A stretch of DNA of 64,000 nucleotides from Pseudomonas abietaniphila. GTDB taxonomy: Bacteria > Pseudomonadota > Gammaproteobacteria > Pseudomonadales > Pseudomonadaceae. The stretch spans positions 310,001-374,000 of the forward strand of contig NZ_FNCO01000004.1 in the NCBI RefSeq assembly GCF_900100795.1, written 5' to 3'. The position numbers and the translations under genes are program-made. The notes below the pieces were generated by a model. That model was not told the origin of the DNA. It did no database searches and saw only the letters and a list, made by a program, of their open reading frames with translations. Shown piece after piece: positions 42,203 to 51,429 of the stretch (position 1 is the stretch's first letter; each line of letters begins with the position of its first letter).

Positions 42203-42343
42203 GTCGGCCTCCTAAACAGCACCGCGCAAGGCGGAGCGAATTATTGATTATTCAAAGGCGCCTCAGCCGAGGCTGCCGTCAGGAAAACATTCGCCGGGCC
42301 CCGCACGCACGGATCGCGAAAAGCGCGGGTGATCGAACGGGAG

Positions 42344-42361
42344 CGTTTGAAATCTCAAACG
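42344..42361. promoter_or_regulatory. Dyad in the gabD upstream region
   Basis: CGTTTGA and TCAAACG are perfect 7-bp inverted repeats separated by AATC, about 142-159 bp upstream of the gabD start. It is a candidate operator. The rest of the 340-bp gap 42203-42542 shows no gene. Confidence 0.4.
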
Positions 42362-42542
42362 AATCCTAGGGACTACAGGGGTAAAGGACAATAGTCCGTT
42401 CGAAAAAAAGAACGCAAACCGTCGCATCGGCGAAAAATTCGGATCAACGCCCCCTCCAACATCCAGAAACGTGTGAAATCGACAACAGTGACTCGCCAGC
42501 ATGGACGCACGCAGGCCAGATGAGTATCATGGCGCCCGCGTT

Positions 42543-42619
42543 GCACCTGTAGCTCAGCTGGATAGAGTACTGCCCTCCGAAGGCAGGGGTCGTGGGTTCG
42601 AATCCCGCCAGGTGCGCCA
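42543..42619 (+). tRNA. tRNA-Arg (anticodon CCG)
   Basis: A complete cloverleaf of 77 nt. The acceptor stem GCACCTG pairs with CAGGTGC. The D arm is AGCTCAGCTGGATAGAG. The anticodon stem CTGCC/GGCAG holds the loop CTCCGAA, giving anticodon CCG. The T arm includes GGTTCGAATCC, and CCA is encoded at the 3' end. It serves the CGG codon. A tRNA-Arg lies at the same place next to gabD in P. aeruginosa. Confidence 0.97.
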
Positions 42620-42669
42620 TTTTTGATTTCAGGTCGTCAGAGACGTTCTGAGAATCTGCCCGATATAAA

Positions 42670-42698
42670 GAAGCCCGCCGATGTGCGGGCTTTTTTGT
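42670..42698 (+). terminator. Rho-independent terminator downstream of tRNA-Arg
   Basis: AAGCCCGC and GCGGGCTT pair around CGATGT and are followed by TTTTTTG, giving a standard terminator about 50 bp after the tRNA. It faces the end of the convergent gene at 42735. Confidence 0.88.
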
Positions 42699-42734
42699 TT
42701 CTGCGGTGCGGCGGTGCGGCGTGCGCTGAAAACA

Positions 42735-43460
42735 CTATTCCTCCGCATCACCCAACCCCAACACCACCTGCGCCTGATCCAGCCACACCGACTGGGGCTT
42801 TCCTCCCTCGGCCGTGTATTGAGCAAGCACCCAGCCGCCGTTGGCGATCACGGTCACGCTGACCGGCGTGCCTTGGGCGAGAAACTCCCGTTTGCTCGTG
42901 CACGTCGGGTTGGGTGCCTGGTAGACCCAGGCCTTGCCGCCAATGATCTTGCCCTGCAGCGAGGGGCTGTAGGTTTCTTCGTGCATGCCGACTTTCTGGT
43001 TGAGCAGCTCGCAGTCGACCGGCGCGCCGGCCATGCCGCTCATGAGTTGCACTTGCTGCATCAAGACCTGCGTGTGGTGAAAGCCCGTGACGGCGCCGAA
43101 CAGTGTGCCTTTGAGTACGACGGGCTGGTCGAGGTACGGACGCAGGTTGTCGTAATCAGTGGGTTGAAGAACCAGTTGCACCAGCGTCTCGTTGTCTTCG
43201 ACGTCGATGTCGGCCTCGTTTTCGTTGCCTTTCATGCACAGCGGCTCGGCCAGCGACAGATAGAAACCCACTTGCGGCTCATCACCGGTTACCACGTCTT
43301 CAAATCCCGGAGGGCCGGGAAACACCTGACGGGTCAGGGTGCCGCTTAGGGTTGCATCGGCGGGTTCGTATTGATTGCAGGTGGCGGCCTGGGCCACGGA
43401 AAAAGGCGACAGGCAAACGACAAGGAACGGCAGAGCACGAAGACAGGGGGTGACAGTCAT
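42735..43460 (-). CDS. Exported protein, DUF4431-like, next to the T6SS cluster
   Basis: A protein of 241 aa of unknown function. ATG 43460 gives a clean signal peptide (TVTPCLRALPFLVVCLSPFSVAQA, then ATCNQYEP); an ATG 33 nt upstream is possible. The region around GTLTRQVFPGPPGFEDVVTGDEPQVGFYLSLAEPLC is typical of DUF4431-type periplasmic proteins. The C-terminal part (QGTPVSVTVIANGGWVLAQYTAEG, then SVWLDQAQVVL) looks like a bacterial SH3 module. No effector signature is visible. It lies between the tRNA-Arg and tagQ in the same direction as the latter. Confidence 0.7.
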   Translation of the reverse strand: MTVTPCLRALPFLVVCLSPFSVAQAATCNQYEPADATLSGTLTRQVFPGPPGFEDVVTGDEPQVGFYLSLAEPLCMKGNENEADIDVEDNETLVQLVLQPTDYDNLRPYLDQPVVLKGTLFGAVTGFHHTQVLMQQVQLMSGMAGAPVDCELLNQKVGMHEETYSPSLQGKIIGGKAWVYQAPNPTCTSKREFLAQGTPVSVTVIANGGWVLAQYTAEGGKPQSVWLDQAQVVLGLGDAEE

Positions 43461-43627
43461 AGAGGTAGTGTCCGGCAATACGCGAGGATTCATGCTCGTA
43501 GGTTAGAGAACTCTCCGACACTCGCCAGCTTTCCCGAGCAAGATTACGGGACAGGCACAGACGCCCACCCCGTTTGGGTCAATTCCTTGCGGTAATTGCT
43601 GGGCCCGGCTTTCACACGCCCTGATAG

Positions 43628-43656
43628 ACAGGCCCTGCTCATCAAGCGGGGCCTGT
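43628..43656 (-). terminator. Hairpin after tagQ
   Basis: ACAGGCCC and GGGCCTGT form an 8-bp stem around a 13-nt loop, 22 nt after the tagQ stop on the minus strand. There is no T run. It may mark the end of the long T6SS operon. Confidence 0.45.
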
Positions 43657-43678
43657 AGTGAAGCACTGACTCGCTATA

Positions 43679-44608
43679 TCAAACGTTCGGGCAAGGCACT
43701 GGGGCCCAGTCGCCGAGGTCCGGGTTCTTGCACATGGCGTTGACTTGCGACTGACCGGTCGCTGCAACCTGCTGGCTGACAGCCTGCTTGGTTTTGGCGT
43801 CTTGCAACGTCTTCTCGGTGCTGACCGCTTCCTGAGGCACCTTCGGCAGTTTCTTCTTCACGGGGGCCTTCTTCTTGCTGCTCTTGGTGGTCACAGACGT
43901 TGTATCCGCAGCCGCGACGGTGGCGACGTCAGTACGCTGAACGCCGACGTTCTGCAGGTCTTTTTCATAGGCTTGGGTGTAGTTGCTGAGGTCTTCACCC
44001 GCGCGGCCGTTTACCGCCGTGATGAGGTCGTTGGACTCTTTCAGACCGGCGACGATTTCAGCCAGACGCTTGCGGCCTTCGGTGTCGTCCATGGTCTTGG
44101 CCTTGCGCGCCGAGAGCAGCTGGGTGAATTCGTTCTGATAGCACGACTGCGATGCCTTGGCGTACGCCGTGCTGCGGTCGATGTCGGCAGCGCTCTTGTT
44201 GATATCGGTCGCGTAGGAGCCAATACGCTGGTTGTCGTCGGCAATCTGCTTCTGCTTTTCGGTGTAATAACCGGCGGCACCACCGACCAGTGCGCCGCCT
44301 GCAGCGCCAATGGCGGCATTGCGTGCGCGATCCTCGGAACTGCCCACCAGCGCACCGGCCAACGCACCGCCCAAAGCGCCCACCGCCGCGCCACCGAAGA
44401 CCGACTTGGTCGTGTCCGAATCAGTGTCGCGCAAGTGTTGCACCGGCTCGTAGCAGCTTGGGTAATAAGCGACTTTGGTGCTGGCGCCGACCTTGGAGAC
44501 GGGCGAACTGGCACATCCCGTCATCAGTACGAAGCCAAATCCTGCGGCCACCAACAACAGCCCACGGCACTTGGGGGTCGAAATAACGGGTTTACGGGAT
44601 AACTGCAT
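43679..44608 (-). CDS. tagQ: T6SS post-translational regulation lipoprotein TagQ
   Basis: An outer-membrane lipoprotein of 309 aa that anchors the TagR sensor in the threonine-phosphorylation pathway (known from P. aeruginosa HSI-I). The signal ends in a lipobox LMTGCASS. A glycine-zipper stretch (VGALGGALAGALVGSS, IGAAGGALVGGAAG) lies at about residues 75-115, followed by a long helical region and a Lys-rich part (SSKKKAPVKKKLPKVP). It is the last gene of the operon, 82 bp after tagR, whose product it is expected to hold at the outer membrane. Confidence 0.88.
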   Translation of the reverse strand: MQLSRKPVISTPKCRGLLLVAAGFGFVLMTGCASSPVSKVGASTKVAYYPSCYEPVQHLRDTDSDTTKSVFGGAAVGALGGALAGALVGSSEDRARNAAIGAAGGALVGGAAGYYTEKQKQIADDNQRIGSYATDINKSAADIDRSTAYAKASQSCYQNEFTQLLSARKAKTMDDTEGRKRLAEIVAGLKESNDLITAVNGRAGEDLSNYTQAYEKDLQNVGVQRTDVATVAAADTTSVTTKSSKKKAPVKKKLPKVPQEAVSTEKTLQDAKTKQAVSQQVAATGQSQVNAMCKNPDLGDWAPVPCPNV

Positions 44609-44690
44609 GGTGATGCTCTCTTTTTAGTTTTACAACGCCGGCGCGGCAAAGACCGTCCGGACTCCCTTTACGCTCGCTGAATGGCGGCCG

Positions 44691-46415
44691 TCATGGCTGA
44701 GCGGCCGACGCGAGCAACTCCTTCAAAATCGTCTGTGGGTCCGCGCGCCTCTGCTGGCGGTAACGCCCCACGTGACGAACGAATAATGTGGCGCGGGCCA
44801 CCAGGCTCTTCCCCAGTACGGGCTTGCGATTGAGCTCTTCTTTCACGCGCTGGAACTGCGCCTGGATCACCGCGTCGGTGTAGCGGGTTCCGGTGGCAAG
44901 GTTGTCGATGTAGATGGCCACGGCGCCATCGAGCGCGCTGCTGCCGTTTTCGAGGGCCACGGCAAAAAGCCTGGCGCTGGCTTCGTCCTTGGCGTCGACG
45001 GCCTGCTTCCGGCTTTTTCTGAGGTTGGTCAGGCGGATGTTGTAGTTGTTGATGGTTTCAGCCACCAACGCCGACGACTGAATCAGGTTGCCCGCCGCCT
45101 CTTCACGCTGCTGAGCGATCAGCGACACATTGCGCTTGAGCTCTTCGTTGACCAGACCCAGCTCGGCTTGCAGCCGGGCATCAGTACTGTTGGAAATAAT
45201 GCTGTCCAGACGTTGGGTCGGGTCTTGAGCATCGTCGATGGCATCGGTCAACGAGGCCAGACGCCCCTCTTTCTGCCATTGCTCGAAAAGCTCCTTGTAG
45301 CGTGAGCGAGGTGCGGAAAGTGCGCCAAGGGCGACTCGAAACCCCGTCGTTGCGTTGCGCTGCTCCGTCCCATCGGCCGCGAACAGCGGGTATTCGCGCC
45401 GCATGCCAGTGAACAGCGTGCCCTCGCCTTCCAGGTAATTGCCGCCCTTGGCGACAAAGCCCCCATACGCCCCCTGCCGCCGCCCCGCATGCACCAGCTG
45501 AAAAGACTCCTGGACCATTTCGGCGGCGTTGCCAATGACGTCGAACAGGCCGATCGGGTTGGGCCGTTTCGTACCCACGGGCATCAACCGGGCCGCCTGT
45601 CCCGTACCGCCCGCGACCTGATTGAACACCGCCCAGTCGCCCAGCGGCCCGTCCTCTTCGCTGCCTTCGACCCGACGCGGGAACAAACGCCCTTCCAGCT
45701 CCTGGCGACTGACGGCCTGGCCGCCACGCGCTGCGTACTCCCATTCGACTTCGGTCGGCAGCCGCACAAAGGCGACGCCGCCATCGTCATCGTTTTTTGC
45801 GCGCCCGCTCACGGGCAACAGATCGCTGTGGTGTTTCATCAACCAGGCGCTGTACACCGCCGAAAAACGCTCGGCCTCGAAGCGCGACAGCCTGACCTTG
45901 GGCAAGCGTCCGACCATGCCCTCGGGCGCTTCGCAGGTGGAAGCTGGCTCGCCACTGGCGAGCGATTGGGCCTGAGACATGACCTGTGCATATTGGCGTG
46001 CCGTGACCTCATACTTGCCGATGAAATACAGCATTGGTTTGAGCGGTGTCGCCGCGTCGGTTTTGGGTAACTGAGGACGGATGGTTTTGCGCCAGTCGGC
46101 AGACAGATCGTTGAGCGTGAACTGGCCGTTGATGAAGTCCCGACGATAGCCGGCAATGAACGACTGTTTATAGCCCGCTTCGCCTTCGCTGAACGGGTAA
46201 CCCAGGCTGATCTCACGGTCATCCAGCGTGCCTTGGGCCAGGACATAGACGTAGCGAAAGACCATCTCACCGTCGCACGGCAGCGGCAGAACGACGTCAT
46301 CTGCCAGCGGTTTCGGGTTATCCAGCGTGTCGCCGTCAGCCGCTATCGTCAGGGATGACAAGCCCAGGGCGGCACCGCACGCCAGTACAATGAACGTCCG
46401 TCGTAACTCAAACAT
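44691..46415 (-). CDS. tagR: T6SS regulator TagR (formylglycine-generating-enzyme-like)
   Basis: A periplasmic protein of 574 aa needed to activate PpkA through TagQRST. ATG 46415 (MFELRRTFIVLACGAALGLSS) is chosen for its signal peptide; the open frame runs far upstream into tagS. The SUMF1/FGE-like domain (about residues 110-340) shows KYEVTARQYAQVM, RLPTEVEWEYAARGG, PNPIGLFDVIGNAAEMVQESF and GGNYLEGEG. A C-terminal ~230-residue helical region (TGFRVALGAL onward) follows. It overlaps tagS by 8 nt. Confidence 0.9.
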   Translation of the reverse strand: MFELRRTFIVLACGAALGLSSLTIAADGDTLDNPKPLADDVVLPLPCDGEMVFRYVYVLAQGTLDDREISLGYPFSEGEAGYKQSFIAGYRRDFINGQFTLNDLSADWRKTIRPQLPKTDAATPLKPMLYFIGKYEVTARQYAQVMSQAQSLASGEPASTCEAPEGMVGRLPKVRLSRFEAERFSAVYSAWLMKHHSDLLPVSGRAKNDDDGGVAFVRLPTEVEWEYAARGGQAVSRQELEGRLFPRRVEGSEEDGPLGDWAVFNQVAGGTGQAARLMPVGTKRPNPIGLFDVIGNAAEMVQESFQLVHAGRRQGAYGGFVAKGGNYLEGEGTLFTGMRREYPLFAADGTEQRNATTGFRVALGALSAPRSRYKELFEQWQKEGRLASLTDAIDDAQDPTQRLDSIISNSTDARLQAELGLVNEELKRNVSLIAQQREEAAGNLIQSSALVAETINNYNIRLTNLRKSRKQAVDAKDEASARLFAVALENGSSALDGAVAIYIDNLATGTRYTDAVIQAQFQRVKEELNRKPVLGKSLVARATLFVRHVGRYRQQRRADPQTILKELLASAAQP

Positions 46416-47613
46416 CTCTGATTCCTTCCGACGCTTCGATACGCGCCACCTGCCAGCCACCCAGTGCCGCCGCCAGCGCGCTGGCACTGAGCACGGCGAA
46501 TGCAGCCACGCAGTAATGACGTGCCTGCAAATGGCTGGCGTGTTCACCCGGTATCTGCACGAACAGTGTGTTGATGCCCTGCTCGGCAAGACCGTAAAGC
46601 CCCATGCTGACCACCGTTGCCAACCCCCCGCTGTAGAACGCTTGCAGGACCACGAACAGCAGCAATGATCCGGTGCTGAAGCCCAGCAGCCGCAACACCG
46701 ACAGCTCACGCCGTTTGCGCTCCACCGCCGCCAAAGCCCCCGCGAACACAGCTGCTACGGCCCCCGCCATCGCCAGCGCGGCGATGATCCAGAAGACGAT
46801 GGACAAGTTGCGACTCAAGGACTTCACCTGAGCGATGGCGGACGCCTGTGTCGAGACGAGCACATGGTTTTCGGCGAAATACACCCGCAGCGGATCGACG
46901 TCATCAAGGCTGCGGGCGTAGAGACGAAATGCGGGAAAGATGCGTTGTCCATCGACGGCAGGGGCATTGCCCGACCAGCCAAAGGCCTCCACCGCGCGCC
47001 CGTCGCGGTAATCTTCCACGGCCTCCAGCAGCGCCATCGGGGCGAAGATTGCGTCGCGCGCGAATGCCTCCAGCGGCAGCACCGAAGTGATGTACAGCCG
47101 AGTCCGTTGCGCTTGGCGCTGGCCTGAAAGCTGACGGCTAAACGTCGCTTCGACCACGTCGCCAGGCTTGGCCCGCAGTTTCTCGGCAGCGGTCTGGCTG
47201 AGCGCCACCCGATCCAGTCCCGCCGGCGCCGCCACCTGACCGAGTAACGGATCACCTATCGCTGTGGGAATCATCTCGACGCCTACCACTTGAGCCTGTG
47301 TCGGCATCGACAGGTCGGCCGTGGCGGCAATCTGGCGGGTACGAGGGATGGCAAACGCCACGTCTGGTCTGCGTGCCAGCGCCTCAACAAAAGCGGCATT
47401 GAAACGCCCGCCGCCCATGGGAATCACTTCACGCACCTGCGGGTCACGCTCAAGGCGCTCCGTCAGGCTGCCCACCAATCCGGATTTCAAGCCGAACAGC
47501 ACCAGCAGCGGCGCGACCACCGCCACCAGTGCCAAGACCGTGCACGCCGACAATCGAGCATCGGCGACGTAATCCTGCCAGGCGAGAGAAGCCACCAGTG
47601 CGATTCGCATCAA
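46408..47613 (-). CDS. tagS: T6SS ABC-type permease TagS (FtsX-like)
   Basis: A membrane protein of 401 aa with an N-terminal span (LSACTVLALVAVVAPLLVLFGL), a large periplasmic domain, and three C-terminal spans (IVFWIIAALAMAGAVAAVFAGAL, SLLLFVVLQAFYSGGLATVV, CVAAFAVLSASALAAAL), an FtsX/MacB-type topology. With TagT it forms an ABC complex that passes the TagQR signal to PpkA. It overlaps tagT by 4 nt. Confidence 0.88.
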   Translation of the reverse strand: MMRIALVASLAWQDYVADARLSACTVLALVAVVAPLLVLFGLKSGLVGSLTERLERDPQVREVIPMGGGRFNAAFVEALARRPDVAFAIPRTRQIAATADLSMPTQAQVVGVEMIPTAIGDPLLGQVAAPAGLDRVALSQTAAEKLRAKPGDVVEATFSRQLSGQRQAQRTRLYITSVLPLEAFARDAIFAPMALLEAVEDYRDGRAVEAFGWSGNAPAVDGQRIFPAFRLYARSLDDVDPLRVYFAENHVLVSTQASAIAQVKSLSRNLSIVFWIIAALAMAGAVAAVFAGALAAVERKRRELSVLRLLGFSTGSLLLFVVLQAFYSGGLATVVSMGLYGLAEQGINTLFVQIPGEHASHLQARHYCVAAFAVLSASALAAALGGWQVARIEASEGIRDV

Positions 47614-48329
47614 TGGTCACCTTCCAGCGTCGCGGTAACGCCACCGTCATCGTCGCGAACGCAGGTGATCTGCAGCCTGTGCAGACCGGCTTGCCGAGCC
47701 AGATGCTCATCGTGAGTCGCGATCACACAGCAGGCGTTTTGGGCACGGGCCTGACTTAACAACAAGTGCATGACGCGCGAGGCATTCAGTGGGTCGAGGG
47801 CCGCAGTGGGTTCGTCCGCCAGCAATAATCGGGGGTTGTGCGCCAGAGCACGGGCACAGCTCACGCGTTGACGTTGCCCCACCGACAGCGCTCGAGGTTT
47901 TTTGTCGAGTTGCTCACTGACTTCCAGGTGTGTCGCCAGTCGCTCTACGCTGCCGTCATCCCTCATCCCCAACAACTTGCGGGACAGGTCGATGTTGGCG
48001 CGAACGTCGAGATAACCCAACAGACCGCCGGTTTGCAGCACGTAGCCAATCCGCCGACTGCGCAATTCGGCGAGACGATTTTGTCTCGCATCGCGCCAGA
48101 GAGCGGCGATATCGACCGGGTGCTCTTCGTCCAAGACGTCGAATCGGTGTGATTGATCCGGTGAAAGCACCAGCGCCAACAAATCCAGCAGCGTACTTTT
48201 GCCGCAACCGCTCGGGCCCACCAACGCCAGTTGCCGACCCGCAGCCAGCTCCAGATACGGAATCACCAGGCTGTAACGCTGGCTGCCTTCGCCTCGCGTT
48301 TTGCGCACGTCTCGCAGGCTCAACATCAC
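47610..48329 (-). CDS. tagT: T6SS ABC-type ATPase TagT
   Basis: An ATPase of 239 aa of the LolD/MacB type. Walker A is GPSGCGKSTLLDLLALVL and the signature LSVGQRQRVSCARAL, with Val for the second residue of the usual SGG. Walker B is LLLADEPTAALDP and the switch His is in CVIATHDEHLAR. It partners with TagS in T6SS signalling. It overlaps ppkA and tagS by 4 nt on either side. Confidence 0.88.
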   Translation of the reverse strand: MMLSLRDVRKTRGEGSQRYSLVIPYLELAAGRQLALVGPSGCGKSTLLDLLALVLSPDQSHRFDVLDEEHPVDIAALWRDARQNRLAELRSRRIGYVLQTGGLLGYLDVRANIDLSRKLLGMRDDGSVERLATHLEVSEQLDKKPRALSVGQRQRVSCARALAHNPRLLLADEPTAALDPLNASRVMHLLLSQARAQNACCVIATHDEHLARQAGLHRLQITCVRDDDGGVTATLEGDH

Positions 48330-51300
48330 GGCAGCGTCGACAATGGCACGCGGTACAACGCATCACCCGGCTCGGCATCGCCGAAACGGACCCAGTTGGC
48401 GAGGTCGTTGTGAAAGGTCTCATAGAGACGAATCTTCGAATCCAGCTCGTCGATGAAGTCTTCCTGTTCGGCCACGCTCAACGACAACCACAGATCCTGC
48501 GTCATGCTCAGCGATTTGCTGCGATACGGCAGCCCTTCCAGGTATTCGCCCAGCACACCGCTTTGTGCAAGGTTGCCGCCTTTGCGCAACCCCGACGGAT
48601 CGCGGCTCATGTAGGCGCTGGCGCTGGCGACTTCCTGGAAGAAATCCTTGGGCGAACTTTGTGTCTTGCGCGCAGCGTCAACGATCAGCTTCAGTGATTG
48701 CTGCAAGTCGTTGAGCTGCAATTTGCTCAGCATTACGCACACCTGAAACGCAGGAAGCGCGGGATTTGTGAGGTCGCGGTCGGCGGTCCAGGCACTGACC
48801 AGCTGCGGCGCTCGTACGCCGGACTGCTGACCGAGGAAATCCATGCGCATGGCGTAACCAATCGCGGCTGATTTATCGGCCACCGACGGCGCGGCGGGTA
48901 ACGACGGAGTAACTTGCGGTTGATTGCTGCGCACCTGTTGAACCAGATCGGCGAACACCGAGCCGATCTCGGACACGCGCTCACCGAACTTCTGCACATC
49001 GCCACCCGGCACCGGCACGTAGAGATCGCCAATCTGTGGGTTCGCGTCCGCGGTCAACGTGCGGTACTGCTGCTCGGCGAATGCGTGGTTCCTGATGCCG
49101 GCGTCGGTTTTCAGATGCAGCGCATAAATCTTGATCTGCTTGCCCAGCGCGGCTTGTCGCACCTCGGCCTCATTCATCTGAGTGCTGCTGTGAGGGTCGT
49201 TCTTGCGCAACGACCCCGCATCGCTCACCAGCAGGATCAAACGACCGCCATAGCCAGACCAGTCCATGCCGTTCACGGCCTGCATCACGCCCGCAAAAGC
49301 GTCTTCATTAAACGAATGGCTGGAGACATGGGTGGCCTTGACCTTGCTAGCCAGCTCAAGAAAGCGCTTGGGATCACGGCCTTGGTCCAGCGTAATGAGC
49401 GTTTTGCTGATGTACTCCAGACCCGGCGTCTGGCTGACGTTATTGCGAAAGCCCACGAGACCGAAGCTGACGTTGTCCAGCTCGCCCCGCTTGGCGATCT
49501 GGTTTTGCAGCTCGGCGATGACGTCTCGGACCTGATCGATGTACGGCTGCATCGAGACCGATGTGTCCACGACCAGCACCACGCCTGTGCGGAACACGTC
49601 CTTACCTGCGGACGCCTTGATTCGCTCGCCGGACGCGTTCCTTTGCGGGGCGGTCCCTGGATCTATGGAGGCCACGTTCAGCAGTTGAACGGGCTGTCCG
49701 TTCTGGTCAAAGGTCTCTTTGGCGTCGAAGATCGGCAAGAGGTAAAACTGACGTTGCGGAACAGCCTTGGCTACGGGCTCCAGGGCCAGGACCTGATGCG
49801 TGTCGTCTTCGTTTTTTTGCGCATTGAGCAACAGCTTTTTCGCAGCAGAAGGATCGGTTAACAGCCGCTCCAACTGACTCGGCTCACGCAGAAACATCGC
49901 TGGAGAGCGGCCCGATCGCTCGCTGAATGTCAGCACCAGACTCTGCTTCCACTCGCTGACCTGCTCCGCTGGCAACCACCCCTCGCTACGCCCGTCGCTG
50001 GCGGCCCCGACGCGCAGCCATGGAACGCCGTTGACGTTTTTGCGCTGGTAGACATAGAGCACCGAGAACGCCGGAAGCGACGACTCGCCCGCCAAGGCCC
50101 CTGCGTCGGAAGAAAGACGCGCGTCAGGCTTGCTCAAGACGCGTTGAAACAGTGTTTTCTTGTTCGCCATCAGCAGCGGGCGATCGCCTCCATCGGCATC
50201 CGGAACGGATGAATAACTAGCCGTAGCGGGCGATCCAGCGGACGACGTGTTGTATGGGGGCACCACGCTGGAGATCAGAGCGACCGGCGTGTCAGCGACA
50301 ACCGATTGGCTCGGCGTGACCGAAGCCGTCGGTACCACAGCCGGATTGTCGGCACTCAACCACCCGTAACCACCCGCTCCCAAACCCAATGCAGCGACCA
50401 CGGCAACCGCGAGCAGTGCGATGACCGGCCCCTTGCGCTGCTCGGACGTATTTGAAGATACGCGCACGGGCTCTGGGTGTACCAACGGATCCGGGGCCCC
50501 GGAGGAAGTCGCCGGAATGTCGATAGACACAGGCGTCAAGCCACCCAGCTCGTCCGTGGACGGCCGACCAGGCATGTCGGTCGACGGCGACGGCAGCGAG
50601 CGCACCATGGTCGCGTCCGGGTTTTCCGGAGGCAGATGGTCCAGCGCGGCAATCAGCCCGGCCGCATCGGCAAACCGGTCTTCACGATCCTTGGCCAGGA
50701 GTCGAGCGAGAATGTGCTGGTAGCGTCCATGGTGAATCGGCAGCTCGGGCAGCGGCTCGGTCAAGTGTGCGAGCGCCGTGGAAAGGGCGTCGGTGCCGTT
50801 GTAAGGCAGTTTGCCGACCAGCATTTCGTAGAGCACGACACCCAGCGCATACAAATCTGCGCGTCCATCTATCTCAAGGCCACGTGCCTGTTCCGGGCTC
50901 ATGTAGCTCGGCGTACCCACGGCAAAACCGGCCTGCGTGAACTGCGTTCGATCATCCAGCGATTTGGCGATACCGAAGTCCGACAGCACGGCCGAACCGT
51001 TGGCGCGAAACAGAATGTTGGCCGGTTTCACATCTCGGTGGACCAACCCTTGCGCATGGGCATAACCCAGTGCCGAGGCGATCTGGCGCACGTAGGTCAG
51101 GCTCTGGTCGGTACTCATGCCCGCAGCGATTCGCTCTTTCAGCGTGCCGTTGGGCAGGTACTCCATGGCCATGTAAAAGAGATCGCCAACATTGCCGATG
51201 TCATGAATGGTCACGGTATGCGGGTGCGACAGCCTTGCCAGCATCTTGCCCTCACGCAGAAAGCGCTCGCAGAACGTAGGGTCGGCAGCCAGCGTCGCAG

Positions 51301-51418
51301 CCATGATTTTCAGCGCGACCTTGCGCTCAAGCGAGCGCTGCGTGGCGAGATAAACGGTGGCCATGGCGCCTTCGCCAACCTCGCCGTCTATGTCGAATCC
51401 AGGGATCAATATGTCCAT
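48326..51418 (-). CDS. ppkA: T6SS Ser/Thr protein kinase PpkA
   Basis: A membrane kinase of 1030 aa (P. aeruginosa PpkA has 1032) that phosphorylates Fha1 to switch on secretion. ATG 51418 (MDILIPGFDIDGEVGEGAMATVYLA) is the family start. The kinase domain (about 8-265) has Gly loop GEGAMATV, Lys37 in VALKI, HRDVKPANI at 127-135 and DFGIAKS at 147. A membrane span (ALLAVAVVAALGLGAGGYGW) follows a Pro-rich linker. The periplasmic part has a von Willebrand A domain with MIDAS motif DTSVSM. It overlaps tagT by 4 nt and lies 11 nt after pppA, its antagonist. Confidence 0.93.
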   Translation of the reverse strand: MDILIPGFDIDGEVGEGAMATVYLATQRSLERKVALKIMAATLAADPTFCERFLREGKMLARLSHPHTVTIHDIGNVGDLFYMAMEYLPNGTLKERIAAGMSTDQSLTYVRQIASALGYAHAQGLVHRDVKPANILFRANGSAVLSDFGIAKSLDDRTQFTQAGFAVGTPSYMSPEQARGLEIDGRADLYALGVVLYEMLVGKLPYNGTDALSTALAHLTEPLPELPIHHGRYQHILARLLAKDREDRFADAAGLIAALDHLPPENPDATMVRSLPSPSTDMPGRPSTDELGGLTPVSIDIPATSSGAPDPLVHPEPVRVSSNTSEQRKGPVIALLAVAVVAALGLGAGGYGWLSADNPAVVPTASVTPSQSVVADTPVALISSVVPPYNTSSAGSPATASYSSVPDADGGDRPLLMANKKTLFQRVLSKPDARLSSDAGALAGESSLPAFSVLYVYQRKNVNGVPWLRVGAASDGRSEGWLPAEQVSEWKQSLVLTFSERSGRSPAMFLREPSQLERLLTDPSAAKKLLLNAQKNEDDTHQVLALEPVAKAVPQRQFYLLPIFDAKETFDQNGQPVQLLNVASIDPGTAPQRNASGERIKASAGKDVFRTGVVLVVDTSVSMQPYIDQVRDVIAELQNQIAKRGELDNVSFGLVGFRNNVSQTPGLEYISKTLITLDQGRDPKRFLELASKVKATHVSSHSFNEDAFAGVMQAVNGMDWSGYGGRLILLVSDAGSLRKNDPHSSTQMNEAEVRQAALGKQIKIYALHLKTDAGIRNHAFAEQQYRTLTADANPQIGDLYVPVPGGDVQKFGERVSEIGSVFADLVQQVRSNQPQVTPSLPAAPSVADKSAAIGYAMRMDFLGQQSGVRAPQLVSAWTADRDLTNPALPAFQVCVMLSKLQLNDLQQSLKLIVDAARKTQSSPKDFFQEVASASAYMSRDPSGLRKGGNLAQSGVLGEYLEGLPYRSKSLSMTQDLWLSLSVAEQEDFIDELDSKIRLYETFHNDLANWVRFGDAEPGDALYRVPLSTLP

Positions 51419-51429
51419 AGCGTGGGTCT

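Noticed and set aside
44691..46709. 672-codon version of TagR starting inside tagS
   Set aside because: The extra ~98 N-terminal residues are Cys/Trp/Arg-rich out-of-frame tagS sequence; the ATG at 46415 opens a normal signal peptide.
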